Assembly (NCBI GenBank): GCA_049673305.1
Contig: JBATXM010000290.1
Location: 62,001-126,000 of the forward strand
Length of the DNA stretch: 64,000 bases
Origin: GCA-003244245 sp049673305
Lineage (GTDB): Bacteria > Actinomycetota > Actinomycetes > Mycobacteriales > Pseudonocardiaceae
Direction: 5' to 3'
Below, in pieces: positions 26,093 through 33,903 of the stretch (its first letter is position 1; each line of letters starts with the position of its first letter). The notes beneath the pieces were generated by a model that saw nothing but the letters and a program-made list of their open reading frames with translations, had not been told where the DNA came from and made no database searches. Position numbers and translations under genes: made by a program.

Positions 26093-26956
26093 TTAACCCG
26101 GTGCGGCGTCCCGGCGGAGCCGCCCGAGTCCCAGGCTCACCAGAGCGGCGATGTCGCTGGGCCGGTGCGTGGCCGCGAGCCGGCGGTTTTCGTCATCGGC
26201 GAGCCCATTGGCCAGTCCGCGCCAGTGAGGCTGGGCGGCGTGGGCCGCCAAACGCGCATAGCCGTCCTCCCACCGCGGGTCAGGGGGCCCGGCACTGGCG
26301 TCCGGGGGTAGCCAGCCGCCGTCGTCCACGCCGAGCGCGCTGATGATATCCGCAGTGACGCCACCGAAACCACCCGCGAGATAGATCGGTTGCTTGGCCT
26401 CCACGGCGAGCAACGCCTCTTCCATGAGGCCGGGAATCTCACCCTGGAAGCCGCTGCGCTTGCCGCCCAAGAACACCCGCGCGCTGGTGTGCCGCCGCAG
26501 GTAGCGACGCATTCCGGTAAGAGCCCGTCGCTGCTCGCCAGGGTCCTCGACGGGTACCGGAGCCTCGTCGCGGCCGGCGGCGGGATCGACCTCGGCGCCG
26601 TCTGGATCGAGGTAGACCATCGTGGCGAGCAGTCGCAGTTCACCCGCGAACCGCTCCAGATCCGACAGAGCCGTCCCTCGGTGCACCGACCAGGCCAGGC
26701 ACACCAACAGTGGCTGGTCACGCCGGTTCCATCGATCGATCTCGTGAACCAGGAATGGGGTGTAGCCCTCGGGCCGCAGGTGACCGCCATAGGCCAGCAG
26801 GCCCCCGCCCAGCAGCAGAACCCGGGCGATCTCGCCGAGAGCGAGCCGGAAATGTGTCTCTACCAAGCCAAGCCTGCCCAGGTCGGAGCTCTCGGAGACC
26901 GAGACACCCACCCGGACGTCCCGCAGGGCGTTGGGGTCCAACAGCGCGTCAGTCAT
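26093..26956 (-). CDS. SLOG-domain putative nucleotide-signal sensor
   Basis: 287 residues. The first 75 carry a SLOG-type Rossmannoid start: VRVGVSVSESSDLGRLGL, then a helix (ALGEIARVLLLGGGLLAYGG) and HLRPEGYTPFLVHEI. A glycine-rich strand IYLAGGFGGVTADIISALG lies near residues 190-208. SLOG domains bind ADP-ribose-derived or related nucleotides, and in Thoeris the ThsA SLOG domain senses the cyclic product of a TIR enzyme. Here the SLOG protein is free-standing, with no SIR2 or other N-terminal effector. It starts 9 nt after the TIR gene stop, so the two are one operon, TIR first. The effector part may be the poorly conserved middle region (about 90-185) or another gene. Confidence 0.75.
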   Translation of the reverse strand: MTDALLDPNALRDVRVGVSVSESSDLGRLGLVETHFRLALGEIARVLLLGGGLLAYGGHLRPEGYTPFLVHEIDRWNRRDQPLLVCLAWSVHRGTALSDLERFAGELRLLATMVYLDPDGAEVDPAAGRDEAPVPVEDPGEQRRALTGMRRYLRRHTSARVFLGGKRSGFQGEIPGLMEEALLAVEAKQPIYLAGGFGGVTADIISALGVDDGGWLPPDASAGPPDPRWEDGYARLAAHAAQPHWRGLANGLADDENRRLAATHRPSDIAALVSLGLGRLRRDAAPG

Positions 26957-26965
26957 GCACTTCCC

Positions 26966-28207
26966 TCAGCCACCACGGGCGGCCAGGAGCCGCGGCGTCA
27001 TCACGTCAAGATCTCTCGTCACTCCGCCGAGGCGCGCAAGTTGTTCCAGTACGAGCCGCTCGGGCAGGCCGAGCGGCGGGTCTGGATGCAAGATCCGCAG
27101 CGGACCGGTTCCCGCCAGCGCTCCGGTGTCTCGTTGCTGAACAAGCCACCTGAGCAGGGTTAGTGGCTCGGGCGCATGTGGAGCCCACCACACCACGTCG
27201 AGATCGGGCCGCCCGAACGCCAGCTCTCGCTGGCGCTGCCACAGCGAACGCTTCAGGCATTCATCGACGAGCACCGCGAGCCCGGCCTCGACATCACGCC
27301 CTGACCAGCCTCTTTCCGAGCGACGAACGGGGATGCGCGGCACGTGGTCCATCAGGAATGAGCCTCGCTCCTCCCCGAGCTCGAGCGCGTCCAGGATCAC
27401 CACCGGCGCCCCCTCCTCTTTGGCGGCGAGCACCTCCCATTGGCACCAGCTGCGGCTCGCGTACAGATCGGTGCGCAAGGCCAACAGGGCGCCGCGGCCA
27501 GCGTTCTCTCGAAGCACCTCCCGCCATTCCTCGCCCGCCTGAAGGTCGCGGGGGTCAAAGAACTCGGCAAGGCTGGTGTCGGCGATCACCGTACGCACCG
27601 TCTGGATGAGGTCACCGGGCGTCTGACCGTCATCAACCGCCTGCCGGGTATGACTGATGAACACGCGCAGGCGGCAACCGGCGCCCCCCGTGAACTGGGC
27701 TAGTCCCTGGACCAGGTCGCGCCGCCAGCCGGTGTCGGGTTCGTCCCCGGTCGCGGGCAAGCTGCCACGAAGTCGCTGGTAGATGCCCAGGATCCGATCC
27801 AGAGTCGTGTTGATGAGCGCGGCCGAGTCCGCCAGAAGCAGCGGAAAGACCCGCACCCGCCGCGCGGAGGTTTCTTGCGCGCGAGTCAGCGCGGTGACGT
27901 AGTCGAACCAGGGGCCCGCGCCTGGCTGTACCGCTCGGGCGAGTCCTACACCGAGCACCGGAACGACCGCGACATAGTGCGCTTGGGCCACCCCGTTCGG
28001 CGGAGGCGAGTCTGGGAAGGGAATCGGTCGTGGCGCGTCCTGAGCCCAGCGCCAGCCCTGGCACCGTACGTAGACCTCGATGGCGCCTCCGATCAGCCCA
28101 GTGAACAGCGTGCCGTGGAAGTGCTCGACCAACTGTTGCGCCGCCCGGGCACCAGCGCGGTCGTCTGGGTGCCACACCACGTAGATCTCCAGAACCGGCG
28201 GGAGCAT
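26966..28207 (-). CDS. TIR-domain protein with flanking domains
   Basis: 413 residues. A TIR domain spans about 179-320: RLRVFISHTRQ (first strand), EFFDPRDLQAGEEW (BB loop) and SRSWCQWEVLAAKEE, where Glu258 matches the catalytic glutamate of NAD-cleaving TIR enzymes. The N-terminal 150 residues (LEIYVVWHPDDRAGARAAQQ, later VAVVPVLG and VRVFPLLLADS) form a second Rossmann-like, TIR-related module without the acidic residue in the same context. The C-terminal 80 residues (ILHPDPPLGLPERLVLEQL, VMTPRLLA) form a third small domain. The expected activity is NAD+ cleavage, or synthesis of an ADP-ribose signal, on infection. The downstream SLOG gene is the likely receiver. The start is the ATG at 28205-28207, with GAAGG adjacent. 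Confidence 0.85.
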   Translation of the reverse strand: MLPPVLEIYVVWHPDDRAGARAAQQLVEHFHGTLFTGLIGGAIEVYVRCQGWRWAQDAPRPIPFPDSPPPNGVAQAHYVAVVPVLGVGLARAVQPGAGPWFDYVTALTRAQETSARRVRVFPLLLADSAALINTTLDRILGIYQRLRGSLPATGDEPDTGWRRDLVQGLAQFTGGAGCRLRVFISHTRQAVDDGQTPGDLIQTVRTVIADTSLAEFFDPRDLQAGEEWREVLRENAGRGALLALRTDLYASRSWCQWEVLAAKEEGAPVVILDALELGEERGSFLMDHVPRIPVRRSERGWSGRDVEAGLAVLVDECLKRSLWQRQRELAFGRPDLDVVWWAPHAPEPLTLLRWLVQQRDTGALAGTGPLRILHPDPPLGLPERLVLEQLARLGGVTRDLDVMTPRLLAARGG

Positions 28208-28555
28208 CCTTCATTCCTACTCGCCACAGCGCCTGGGTGTCACGCCGTGTGCGGCGTGCCTCGCTCGGGGTTCGGCGGGCGCGCGGACAGCCGGAGTATT
28301 GGTGCATTTGTCTTTTTGGTGAGTTGGTCAACATCATCCCACAGATGTAGCAGCCAACGCCGCTACCTCAGCTGAGGTAGCGGGACTGCATGACGTGGGG
28401 TACCTCGAAGATGACCTGAAAAAGGGATGACTGATCACCCGAGTGTCCGACATATTAGCCATATTAACGCAGCAGGCAGCATCATCTCGGGCGCCGGCGC
28501 CGGTGCGCCGGGCCAGGGGGTCTACCCGCGGTGGCGTGCGGTCGCGAGACAAGGG
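28208..28555. other. Divergent control region between TIR and sigma factor genes
   Basis: 348 bp. It contains the 22-bp palindrome. The sigma frame is open from ATG 28427, so the right part may be coding, but the first ~43 codons of that longer reading lack family similarity. Confidence 0.5.
28361..28382. promoter_or_regulatory. 22-bp perfect palindrome upstream of the sigma factor gene
   Basis: cgctacctcag and its exact complement meet without a spacer. The site lies 174 bp before the chosen sigma start and 154 bp before the TIR start, in their shared divergent region. Dyads of this size are typical operators of dimeric repressors. Confidence 0.55.
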
Positions 28556-29293
28556 ATGGTGAGCAAAACCGTGGGTCATTGTGCACAGCTCGAGGAAGCG
28601 CGGGACCGTGAGCCCATCCCGGTCACTACGGAGAGCTCCGCGTGGATTACTAATCTTGTCGCAGCGACAAATCTCACCGTACTTCTTCCTGATGAGAACG
28701 GGGCTAAAAACACCATCGGAGACGACCGCGACGCTCTGGTCGGCGCTGCCGTCGATGGTGACCGAACGGCTGTTGAGGGTGTGCTCCGCTGGATCCGTCC
28801 GCTCGTGGTGCGGTACTGCCGAGCCCGCGTCGGCGTCCAGGAAAAGACAACTGTCTGCGCGGATGACGTAGCCCAGGAAGTGTGTATCGCGGTGCTGCGG
28901 GCATTGCCCAGGTACCGCGATCAAGGCAAGCCGTTTCTTGCCTTCGTCTACAGCATCGCTGGGCACAAGGTGTCCGACGCCCACCGATCTTCGGCCCGCA
29001 ATCGCTGCGAGCCGGTTCCGGAAGTCCCCGATAGCCAAGACCTGGCCGCCGGTCCAGAGGCGCGGGTCATGCAGGGCGAGATGGCTGGCCGGATGACCAA
29101 GCTGCTGAACACGCTACCGCCCAAGCAGCGCGAGGTTCTCCGCCTGCGGGTGGTGGTAGGTCTTTCCGCAACGGAGACCGCCGAAGCCATGGGCTCGACT
29201 CCGGGCGCGGTCCGGGTGGCGCAGCACCGGGCGCTGACCCGGCTGCGTGACTTACTGGCGGCGACACCTCAGGTGCTGCGCCGAGGGGTGTAA
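28556..29293 (+). CDS. shbA: ECF-like RNA polymerase sigma factor, ShbA/SigD type
   Basis: About 245 residues from ATG 28556; ATG 28427 is a longer alternative, and both have AAGGG directly adjacent. Region 2 is clear: IRPLVVRYCRARVG, VCADDVAQEVCIAVLRALPR and FLAFVYSIAGHKVSDAHR. Region 4 is LLNTLPPKQREVLRLRVVVG followed by LSATETAEAMGSTPGAVRVA. The ShbA family drives the principal sigma gene hrdB in Streptomyces, and SigD is its mycobacterial relative. No anti-sigma gene lies beside it. Two short stems follow the stop. Confidence 0.9.
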   Translation: MVSKTVGHCAQLEEARDREPIPVTTESSAWITNLVAATNLTVLLPDENGAKNTIGDDRDALVGAAVDGDRTAVEGVLRWIRPLVVRYCRARVGVQEKTTVCADDVAQEVCIAVLRALPRYRDQGKPFLAFVYSIAGHKVSDAHRSSARNRCEPVPEVPDSQDLAAGPEARVMQGEMAGRMTKLLNTLPPKQREVLRLRVVVGLSATETAEAMGSTPGAVRVAQHRALTRLRDLLAATPQVLRRGV

Positions 29294-29341
29294 GCCGGGA
29301 TACCGACTCCCCCGCTACCGGAGCATTCCGCCACGCAAGAG

Positions 29342-29384
29342 CGCTCACGCAGTGTGAGCGGACATGGCGTTGGGGGGACCCCCC
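29342..29384 (+). terminator. Two stems after the sigma factor gene
   Basis: cgctcac/gtgagcg (29342-29360) and a G6-A-C6 stem (29372-29384) follow the sigma stop by 48 bp. There is no long T run. They may terminate the sigma transcript. Confidence 0.4.
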
Positions 29385-29470
29385 TTGCCTTCCAACCCAA
29401 CTAGTCGATAGTTTAACAACATCGCCGAATGAGCCGTTCAGTACGTCAATCAATGACAGCTGAGACATCG

Positions 29471-29560
29471 TCATACGCTTCCTCCTGATGGACATCTTCG
29501 CCGTTTTCGTTGATCACGAAAAGGCGCGTCCGTATGAGTTGACACGGTTCTCTTATTCAT
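29471..29560 (-). CDS. Possible 29-residue peptide ORF coupled to a second small ORF
   Basis: ATG at 29558-29560 opens a 29-codon frame (start MNKRTVSTHTDAPFRDQRKR). Its TGA overlaps the ATG of a second frame at 29472-29474 (ATGA). That second ATG has an excellent AGGAGG 6 nt upstream and begins MTMSQLSLIDVLNGSFGDVV, then runs on antisense to the sigma factor gene. The AGGAGG and coupling are unusual for chance. Neither product is recognised, and the downstream part of the second frame looks like a shadow of the sigma gene. Confidence 0.2.
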   Translation of the reverse strand: MNKRTVSTHTDAPFRDQRKRRRCPSGGSV

Positions 29561-29660
29561 TTCTGGTCAGCGCCTACTACTGTGCGGCGGTCTTGGTGCC
29601 GGACGCGTTGGGCATCCCGGAAAAACGTTGAGATAGGGCGTGGGGGGAGATGTCAGGACC

Positions 29661-30740
29661 GTGACGACCATTGACGTGATGGCCGAGGGCCGGCCGGTTC
29701 GTGACGTGCTCGCCTGGAGCCGCATTATCGTCGAGCCTGCCCTGCGCTCGGCGGTCAACACGCTGACCTCCTCGATGTTGCGCATCGCCGGTTACCACTT
29801 CGGTTGGTGGAACGAACATGGCCATCCGGCCCAGGGTCCAGAAAAGGGAACTGGGGGCAAAGCGATCCGGCCCACGCTGGTGTTGCTGAGCGCCGAAGTT
29901 ATCGGCGGTACCCCGGCCGCTGCGATGCCGGCCGTTGCGGTACCTGCTGCGGCAGCGGTAGAGCTGGTGCACAACTTCTCACTGCTGCATGACGATGTGA
30001 TGGACGGTGACCTGACCCGCCGCCACCGTCGCACGGCGTGGAATGTATTCGGGGTCAACTCGGCGATCCTGGCCGGCGACGCATTGCTGACGTTGGCTTT
30101 CGACGTGCTGGCCGCCAGCGGACACCCGAGCGCAATAGACGGGATCCGAATGCTCAGCGTCGCGGTACAGGATCTGCTGGAAGGCCAGAGTATGGACCTA
30201 GGCCTCGAACAACGCGTGGATGCCGAGCTGAACGAATGCCTGAATGTGGCCGAGAAAAAGACCGCCGCCCTGATTGGATGCGCCTGCGCGGTGGGCGCCG
30301 CGTTCGGAGGTGGCAGCCTGGAACAGGTCGAGCGGTTACACCGCTTCGGCGTGCACTTAGGAGTGGCGTTTCAGCACGTGGACGATCTGCTGGGGATCTG
30401 GGGTGACCCGGCCGTAACCGGCAAGCCGGTCTATTCGGATCTGCGCAGCCGGAAGAAGTCTCTTCCGGTCGTGGCCGCCCTGACCTCAGGCACCCCAGCC
30501 GGGCACGAACTGGCTGGCCTCTACCACCGGGAGGCGCCGCTGTCTGATGCCGAATTGGTGCACGCCGCAGAACTGATCGAGCTGGCGGGTGGCCGCGCCT
30601 GGAATCAAGCCCAGGTTGACGAGCTGCTCGCGCAGGCGTTGCGCCAGCTGCCCGCAGTCAGCCCCACAGCGCCGCGAGCTGCCCGCGCCGTAGCAGAGCT
30701 GCGCGCGCTCGCGAGCCTGGCCACCCACCGTGACCACTGA
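29661..30740 (+). CDS. Polyprenyl diphosphate synthase (probably FPP/GGPP length)
   Basis: About 359 residues from GTG 29661, with GGGGGAGA 10 nt upstream; GTG 29640 and ATG 29679 are alternatives. The first aspartate-rich motif is DDVMD at residues 111-115 and the second is in HVDDLLGIWGD. KAIRPTLVLLSAE near the N-terminus and YSDLRSRKKSLPVV near the C-terminus bind diphosphate. A phenylalanine sits five residues before the first DDxxD, which in this family limits the product to short chains such as GGPP (known rule; product inferred). The enzyme condenses isopentenyl diphosphate with an allylic primer in the cytosol. No terpene cyclase is adjacent. Confidence 0.93.
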   Translation: MTTIDVMAEGRPVRDVLAWSRIIVEPALRSAVNTLTSSMLRIAGYHFGWWNEHGHPAQGPEKGTGGKAIRPTLVLLSAEVIGGTPAAAMPAVAVPAAAAVELVHNFSLLHDDVMDGDLTRRHRRTAWNVFGVNSAILAGDALLTLAFDVLAASGHPSAIDGIRMLSVAVQDLLEGQSMDLGLEQRVDAELNECLNVAEKKTAALIGCACAVGAAFGGGSLEQVERLHRFGVHLGVAFQHVDDLLGIWGDPAVTGKPVYSDLRSRKKSLPVVAALTSGTPAGHELAGLYHREAPLSDAELVHAAELIELAGGRAWNQAQVDELLAQALRQLPAVSPTAPRAARAVAELRALASLATHRDH

Positions 30741-30786
30741 CCTGAGCCGCCACAGTGGTGGTTGCCGTCACCTGTCTCCTGCGGGT

Positions 30787-32178
30787 TCAGCCCTCTCCTA
30801 CCGACACGGCGCGTCGGGTGTCGAGGGTGGCGAGGTCCGCGGCCGCGCGACCCGCGTGCCACCCCGCGGCGTTGCCCACGCTGTACGAGCGGGACACCGA
30901 CTGCGGGAACATCGACTCGAACAGCTCGTCCACGACCCGCTCTCGAGCGGCCAGTACCGGCAGCAACTGAGCTGCATCGGCCACCGCGGCGGCACCTACG
31001 TTCCGCGCGGCGCTGAGCCGTTCGCCGATGCGGGTCGCGTAGGCGATCAGGAAAGACTGGCGGTACGACCTGGTCCGAGATCGCCCGGTGTGAGTGGTCT
31101 GACTGCCCGCCGACACCATCGCTCTGGTCGCCTGGACCAGCAGCGACGTGCTGAGCAGCTCAACGATCTCCAGATCGACCTCGTCGCCGAGCACGGTGGT
31201 GAACCCGAGCTTTTCCGACAGCACGGTCCGGCACCGGTTCGCCTCGGCCACCGCGCCCACCAGCAGGGCTTTGGCTGCCACGTAGGGATTGTCCAGCCAC
31301 ATCCGGCGGGCGGTGGCGGGATGCGGATCCGACCCCGCGCTGCCAGCGGTATCTAGCACGATCCGTTCCAGCGAGTACCGGCTCATCAGTTCCTGCGCCT
31401 TGGCGGACAGCGCCTCGGCCTCTTCGGGAAAGGTGGTCGACTCGGCCTTGGCCAGCAGCGCCCGAACCCGGGCCAACATCTTCTGGTCAACGCTGCGGCG
31501 CGGCGTCGCGCTGGCGGTGGCCGACCCCGGCGGCGGCACGATCCTCGGCAGCACCGGCAGCGTCAGCAGCATCGCCAACACCTCGATCACCGTGCTGAGC
31601 GCGTCTGCCAGGCTGCGGCCGTGCCGCTGGGCCCACTGCGGGAGATGACCTCCAGTCCGGGCCGGCTCCCACCACAGCACCGCCCCGATCTGGCGAAGGT
31701 CCTCGCTCCATCGCTGACCGATCGCCACCTTGGCGTAACGCTGTGACTCCTCAGCGATCGCATCGACCAGGTAGCCGACGCCTGCGCCGTCCAACCGCCG
31801 TCGGGCCATCTGGTGGAGGTCCTCCGGCGACCAGCCCTGTGCCCACGCCGCTGTGATGAGCGGCGTCACTGCGCACCGGAGCGCCGCTGCGACGAGACTG
31901 GGCGCATCGGCACAGCGATCGGCCACCATGGCGCCGATGCTCGCCGCGGCCTCTGGATTGCCCGCCCAGTGCTCGCGCGCGGCGCTGAGCAACACAGTGG
32001 AGATCGTCTCTGCGGACGGCCTCGCCCGTGCCGTCCCCCCGCCTGGAGTTGCTGTGCCCTCGGGCTCCGGCCCAACGCTGCCGAATCCCACGCTGCCAAA
32101 TCCCCTGGGGGCGCGCTGGCGCGCCCGGCGGCGCGCCGCCGCCGCGGCAACCCGTCGTTCCCGATTTCGCTGTGCCAC
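30787..32178 (-). CDS. DUF2786 domain protein
   Basis: 463 residues from the GTG at 32176-32178, with GGGAGG 7 nt upstream. A basic, alanine/arginine-rich N-terminus (RNRERRVAAAAARRRARQRA) is followed by a short repeat GFGSVGFGSVG and a helical domain of unknown type (about 60-240). The DUF2786 motif is KMLARVRALLAKAESTTFPE then EAEALSAKAQELMSRYSLER. The C-terminal ~200 residues are helical. The basic N-terminus suggests nucleic-acid binding. The gene is convergent with the prenyl synthase and divergent from the FAD-monooxygenase. Its role is unknown. Confidence 0.85.
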   Translation of the reverse strand: MAQRNRERRVAAAAARRRARQRAPRGFGSVGFGSVGPEPEGTATPGGGTARARPSAETISTVLLSAAREHWAGNPEAAASIGAMVADRCADAPSLVAAALRCAVTPLITAAWAQGWSPEDLHQMARRRLDGAGVGYLVDAIAEESQRYAKVAIGQRWSEDLRQIGAVLWWEPARTGGHLPQWAQRHGRSLADALSTVIEVLAMLLTLPVLPRIVPPPGSATASATPRRSVDQKMLARVRALLAKAESTTFPEEAEALSAKAQELMSRYSLERIVLDTAGSAGSDPHPATARRMWLDNPYVAAKALLVGAVAEANRCRTVLSEKLGFTTVLGDEVDLEIVELLSTSLLVQATRAMVSAGSQTTHTGRSRTRSYRQSFLIAYATRIGERLSAARNVGAAAVADAAQLLPVLAARERVVDELFESMFPQSVSRSYSVGNAAGWHAGRAAADLATLDTRRAVSVGEG

Positions 32179-32472
32179 CGCATCCTCCCGCTTCCAGGTC
32201 CAACCGGTCGGCGAGCAGTATGGAGCGCCACCCCGACAATTCCGCCAAGCACACCCCGTGGCGCCGAGGATCGTCCGGCACACCGGCGTGTCGCGGGCTC
32301 AGCTAGGGCGGGTAGGGCGTGTCTGGGGCTTTCCCACCGTCGATGCCAGTCCGCCACATAGCTCTCAAGAAAACATTAGGTGTGGTGTGCGACGGTAGAC
32401 GCATGTTCACTAGGCGCATGTTCAACATCCTTGGCGCCGGATGAACGAAGCTCACGATGGGAGACTGATTCC

Positions 32473-33903
32473 ATGATGCCGCTGACGGTGCGCGGGCAGA
32501 CAGGTGATCACGCGGTAGTCCTCGGTGCGAGCATGGCCGGGTTGCTGGCGGCTCGGGTGCTCACCCATGCCTACCGCAAGGTCACGGTGATCGATCGGGA
32601 CGTCATGCCCGAGATCGGGGCGCAGCGTCGCGGCGTGCCGCAAGGACGCCACATCCATGTCCTGCACCCGCGCGGCAGCGAGGTGCTCGAGGAGCTGTTT
32701 CCCGGCTTCACGACCCACGTCGTCCAGGCCGGGGCGCAGCTCGCAGACGCGCTGGGCGGCATCCGTGTCGTGCTATCCGGGCATCGGCTGCGCCAAGCCG
32801 ACATCGGCCTGTCAACGCTGTTCGCCAGCCGGCCGTTCCTGGAGGGCCAGGTCCGCGCCCGGGTCCGGGCGCTGCCCGGCGTCACCTTCATGGAGAACAC
32901 CGACATCGTCGGCTTGACGACCACAGCCGACCGGCGCCGGGTCATCGGAGTGCAGTGCCAGCAGTCAGTCAGCAGCCGGCTGAGCCGGCGATCAGATACC
33001 GGCCTTGCCGGGGGACCTGAGACGATCGCGGCTGATCTGGTCGTGGACGCCACCGGCCGTGGTTCGCGGACGCCGGTCTGGCTACAGGAATGGGGCTACC
33101 AGCGCCCGGCCCAGGACCGGCTTGACATCGGGCTCGGCTATGCCACGAGGACCTACCGGCTGCATCCCGGCGTCCTCGGGTCGGACAAGGCGATTCTCCT
33201 CGGCGCTACGCCGGATAACCCCCGGCTCGGCTTGGTGAGCGCAGTCGAGGGAGGCCGGCACATGGTCGGCCTCGGGGGCATCCTCGGTGACCACCCGCCA
33301 ACCGATCCGGCCGGCTTCGGCACCTTCGCCGCCAGCTTGATCTGCCCCGACATCGCGGACGCGATTGGTGGAGCGCAGCCGCTGGACGACCCGGTCGCCT
33401 TCCGCTTCCCGGCCAGCGTGCGGCATCGCTATGAACGGCTGCGCCACTTCCCGGACGGCCTGTTGGTCCTCGGTGACGCGGCCTGCTCATTCAATCCCCT
33501 CTACGGTCAGGGCATGACGGTGGCGGCCAATCAGGCGTTGGCGTTGCGCCGGTTGCTCGCTCGGGGCACGGAACCGGCACCGAGTGAATATTTCCGGGTC
33601 ATCGCCAAGACGATCGACCCATCATGGGACCTCGCGGTGGGCGCGGACCTCGGCTTTCCCGATGTGCCCGGCACCCGCACCGTCAGAATCCGCCTGGTCA
33701 ACGCCTACCTGCCCCGGCTGCACGCGGCGGCTGTCCACGACGCGACCCTGGGCGCGGCGTTCGTGCGGGTCGCGGGGCTGATCGAGACACCAGAGACGCT
33801 CCTGCGGCCGGACCGCATGCTGCGAGTGTGGTGGGCCAACCAGTGCCACCCGACCAGTCCTGCGACCACCGTCACACCCAACGTGCACGCGCGGCTTCGA
33901 TGA
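32473..33903 (+). CDS. FAD-dependent monooxygenase (UbiH/PHBH-like)
   Basis: 476 residues from ATG 32473, with GGGAG about 10 nt upstream. The FAD motif is HAVVLGASMAGLLAARVLT (GxGxxG-like, here GASMAG), the second flavin motif is LLVLGDAACSFNPLYGQGM, and LVVDATGRGSRTP corresponds to the DG-type motif. Such enzymes hydroxylate or epoxidise using NAD(P)H and oxygen. Its stop overlaps the ATG of the following P450 gene (ATGA), so the two oxidases are made together and probably act on one small molecule. The substrate is unknown. Confidence 0.92.
   Translation: MMPLTVRGQTGDHAVVLGASMAGLLAARVLTHAYRKVTVIDRDVMPEIGAQRRGVPQGRHIHVLHPRGSEVLEELFPGFTTHVVQAGAQLADALGGIRVVLSGHRLRQADIGLSTLFASRPFLEGQVRARVRALPGVTFMENTDIVGLTTTADRRRVIGVQCQQSVSSRLSRRSDTGLAGGPETIAADLVVDATGRGSRTPVWLQEWGYQRPAQDRLDIGLGYATRTYRLHPGVLGSDKAILLGATPDNPRLGLVSAVEGGRHMVGLGGILGDHPPTDPAGFGTFAASLICPDIADAIGGAQPLDDPVAFRFPASVRHRYERLRHFPDGLLVLGDAACSFNPLYGQGMTVAANQALALRRLLARGTEPAPSEYFRVIAKTIDPSWDLAVGADLGFPDVPGTRTVRIRLVNAYLPRLHAAAVHDATLGAAFVRVAGLIETPETLLRPDRMLRVWWANQCHPTSPATTVTPNVHARLR

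Larger units (their letters stand above)
29294..29660. other. Intergenic stretch with possible small minus-strand ORFs
   Basis: 367 bp. The plus strand holds only the two stems and the prenyl synthase ribosome-binding site. The minus strand has a short ORF pair described next. Confidence 0.5.

Noticed and set aside
26093..28207. Calling the TIR/SLOG pair a standard Thoeris system
   Set aside because: No SIR2 domain is present and the TIR protein has extra domains; the relation is only partial.
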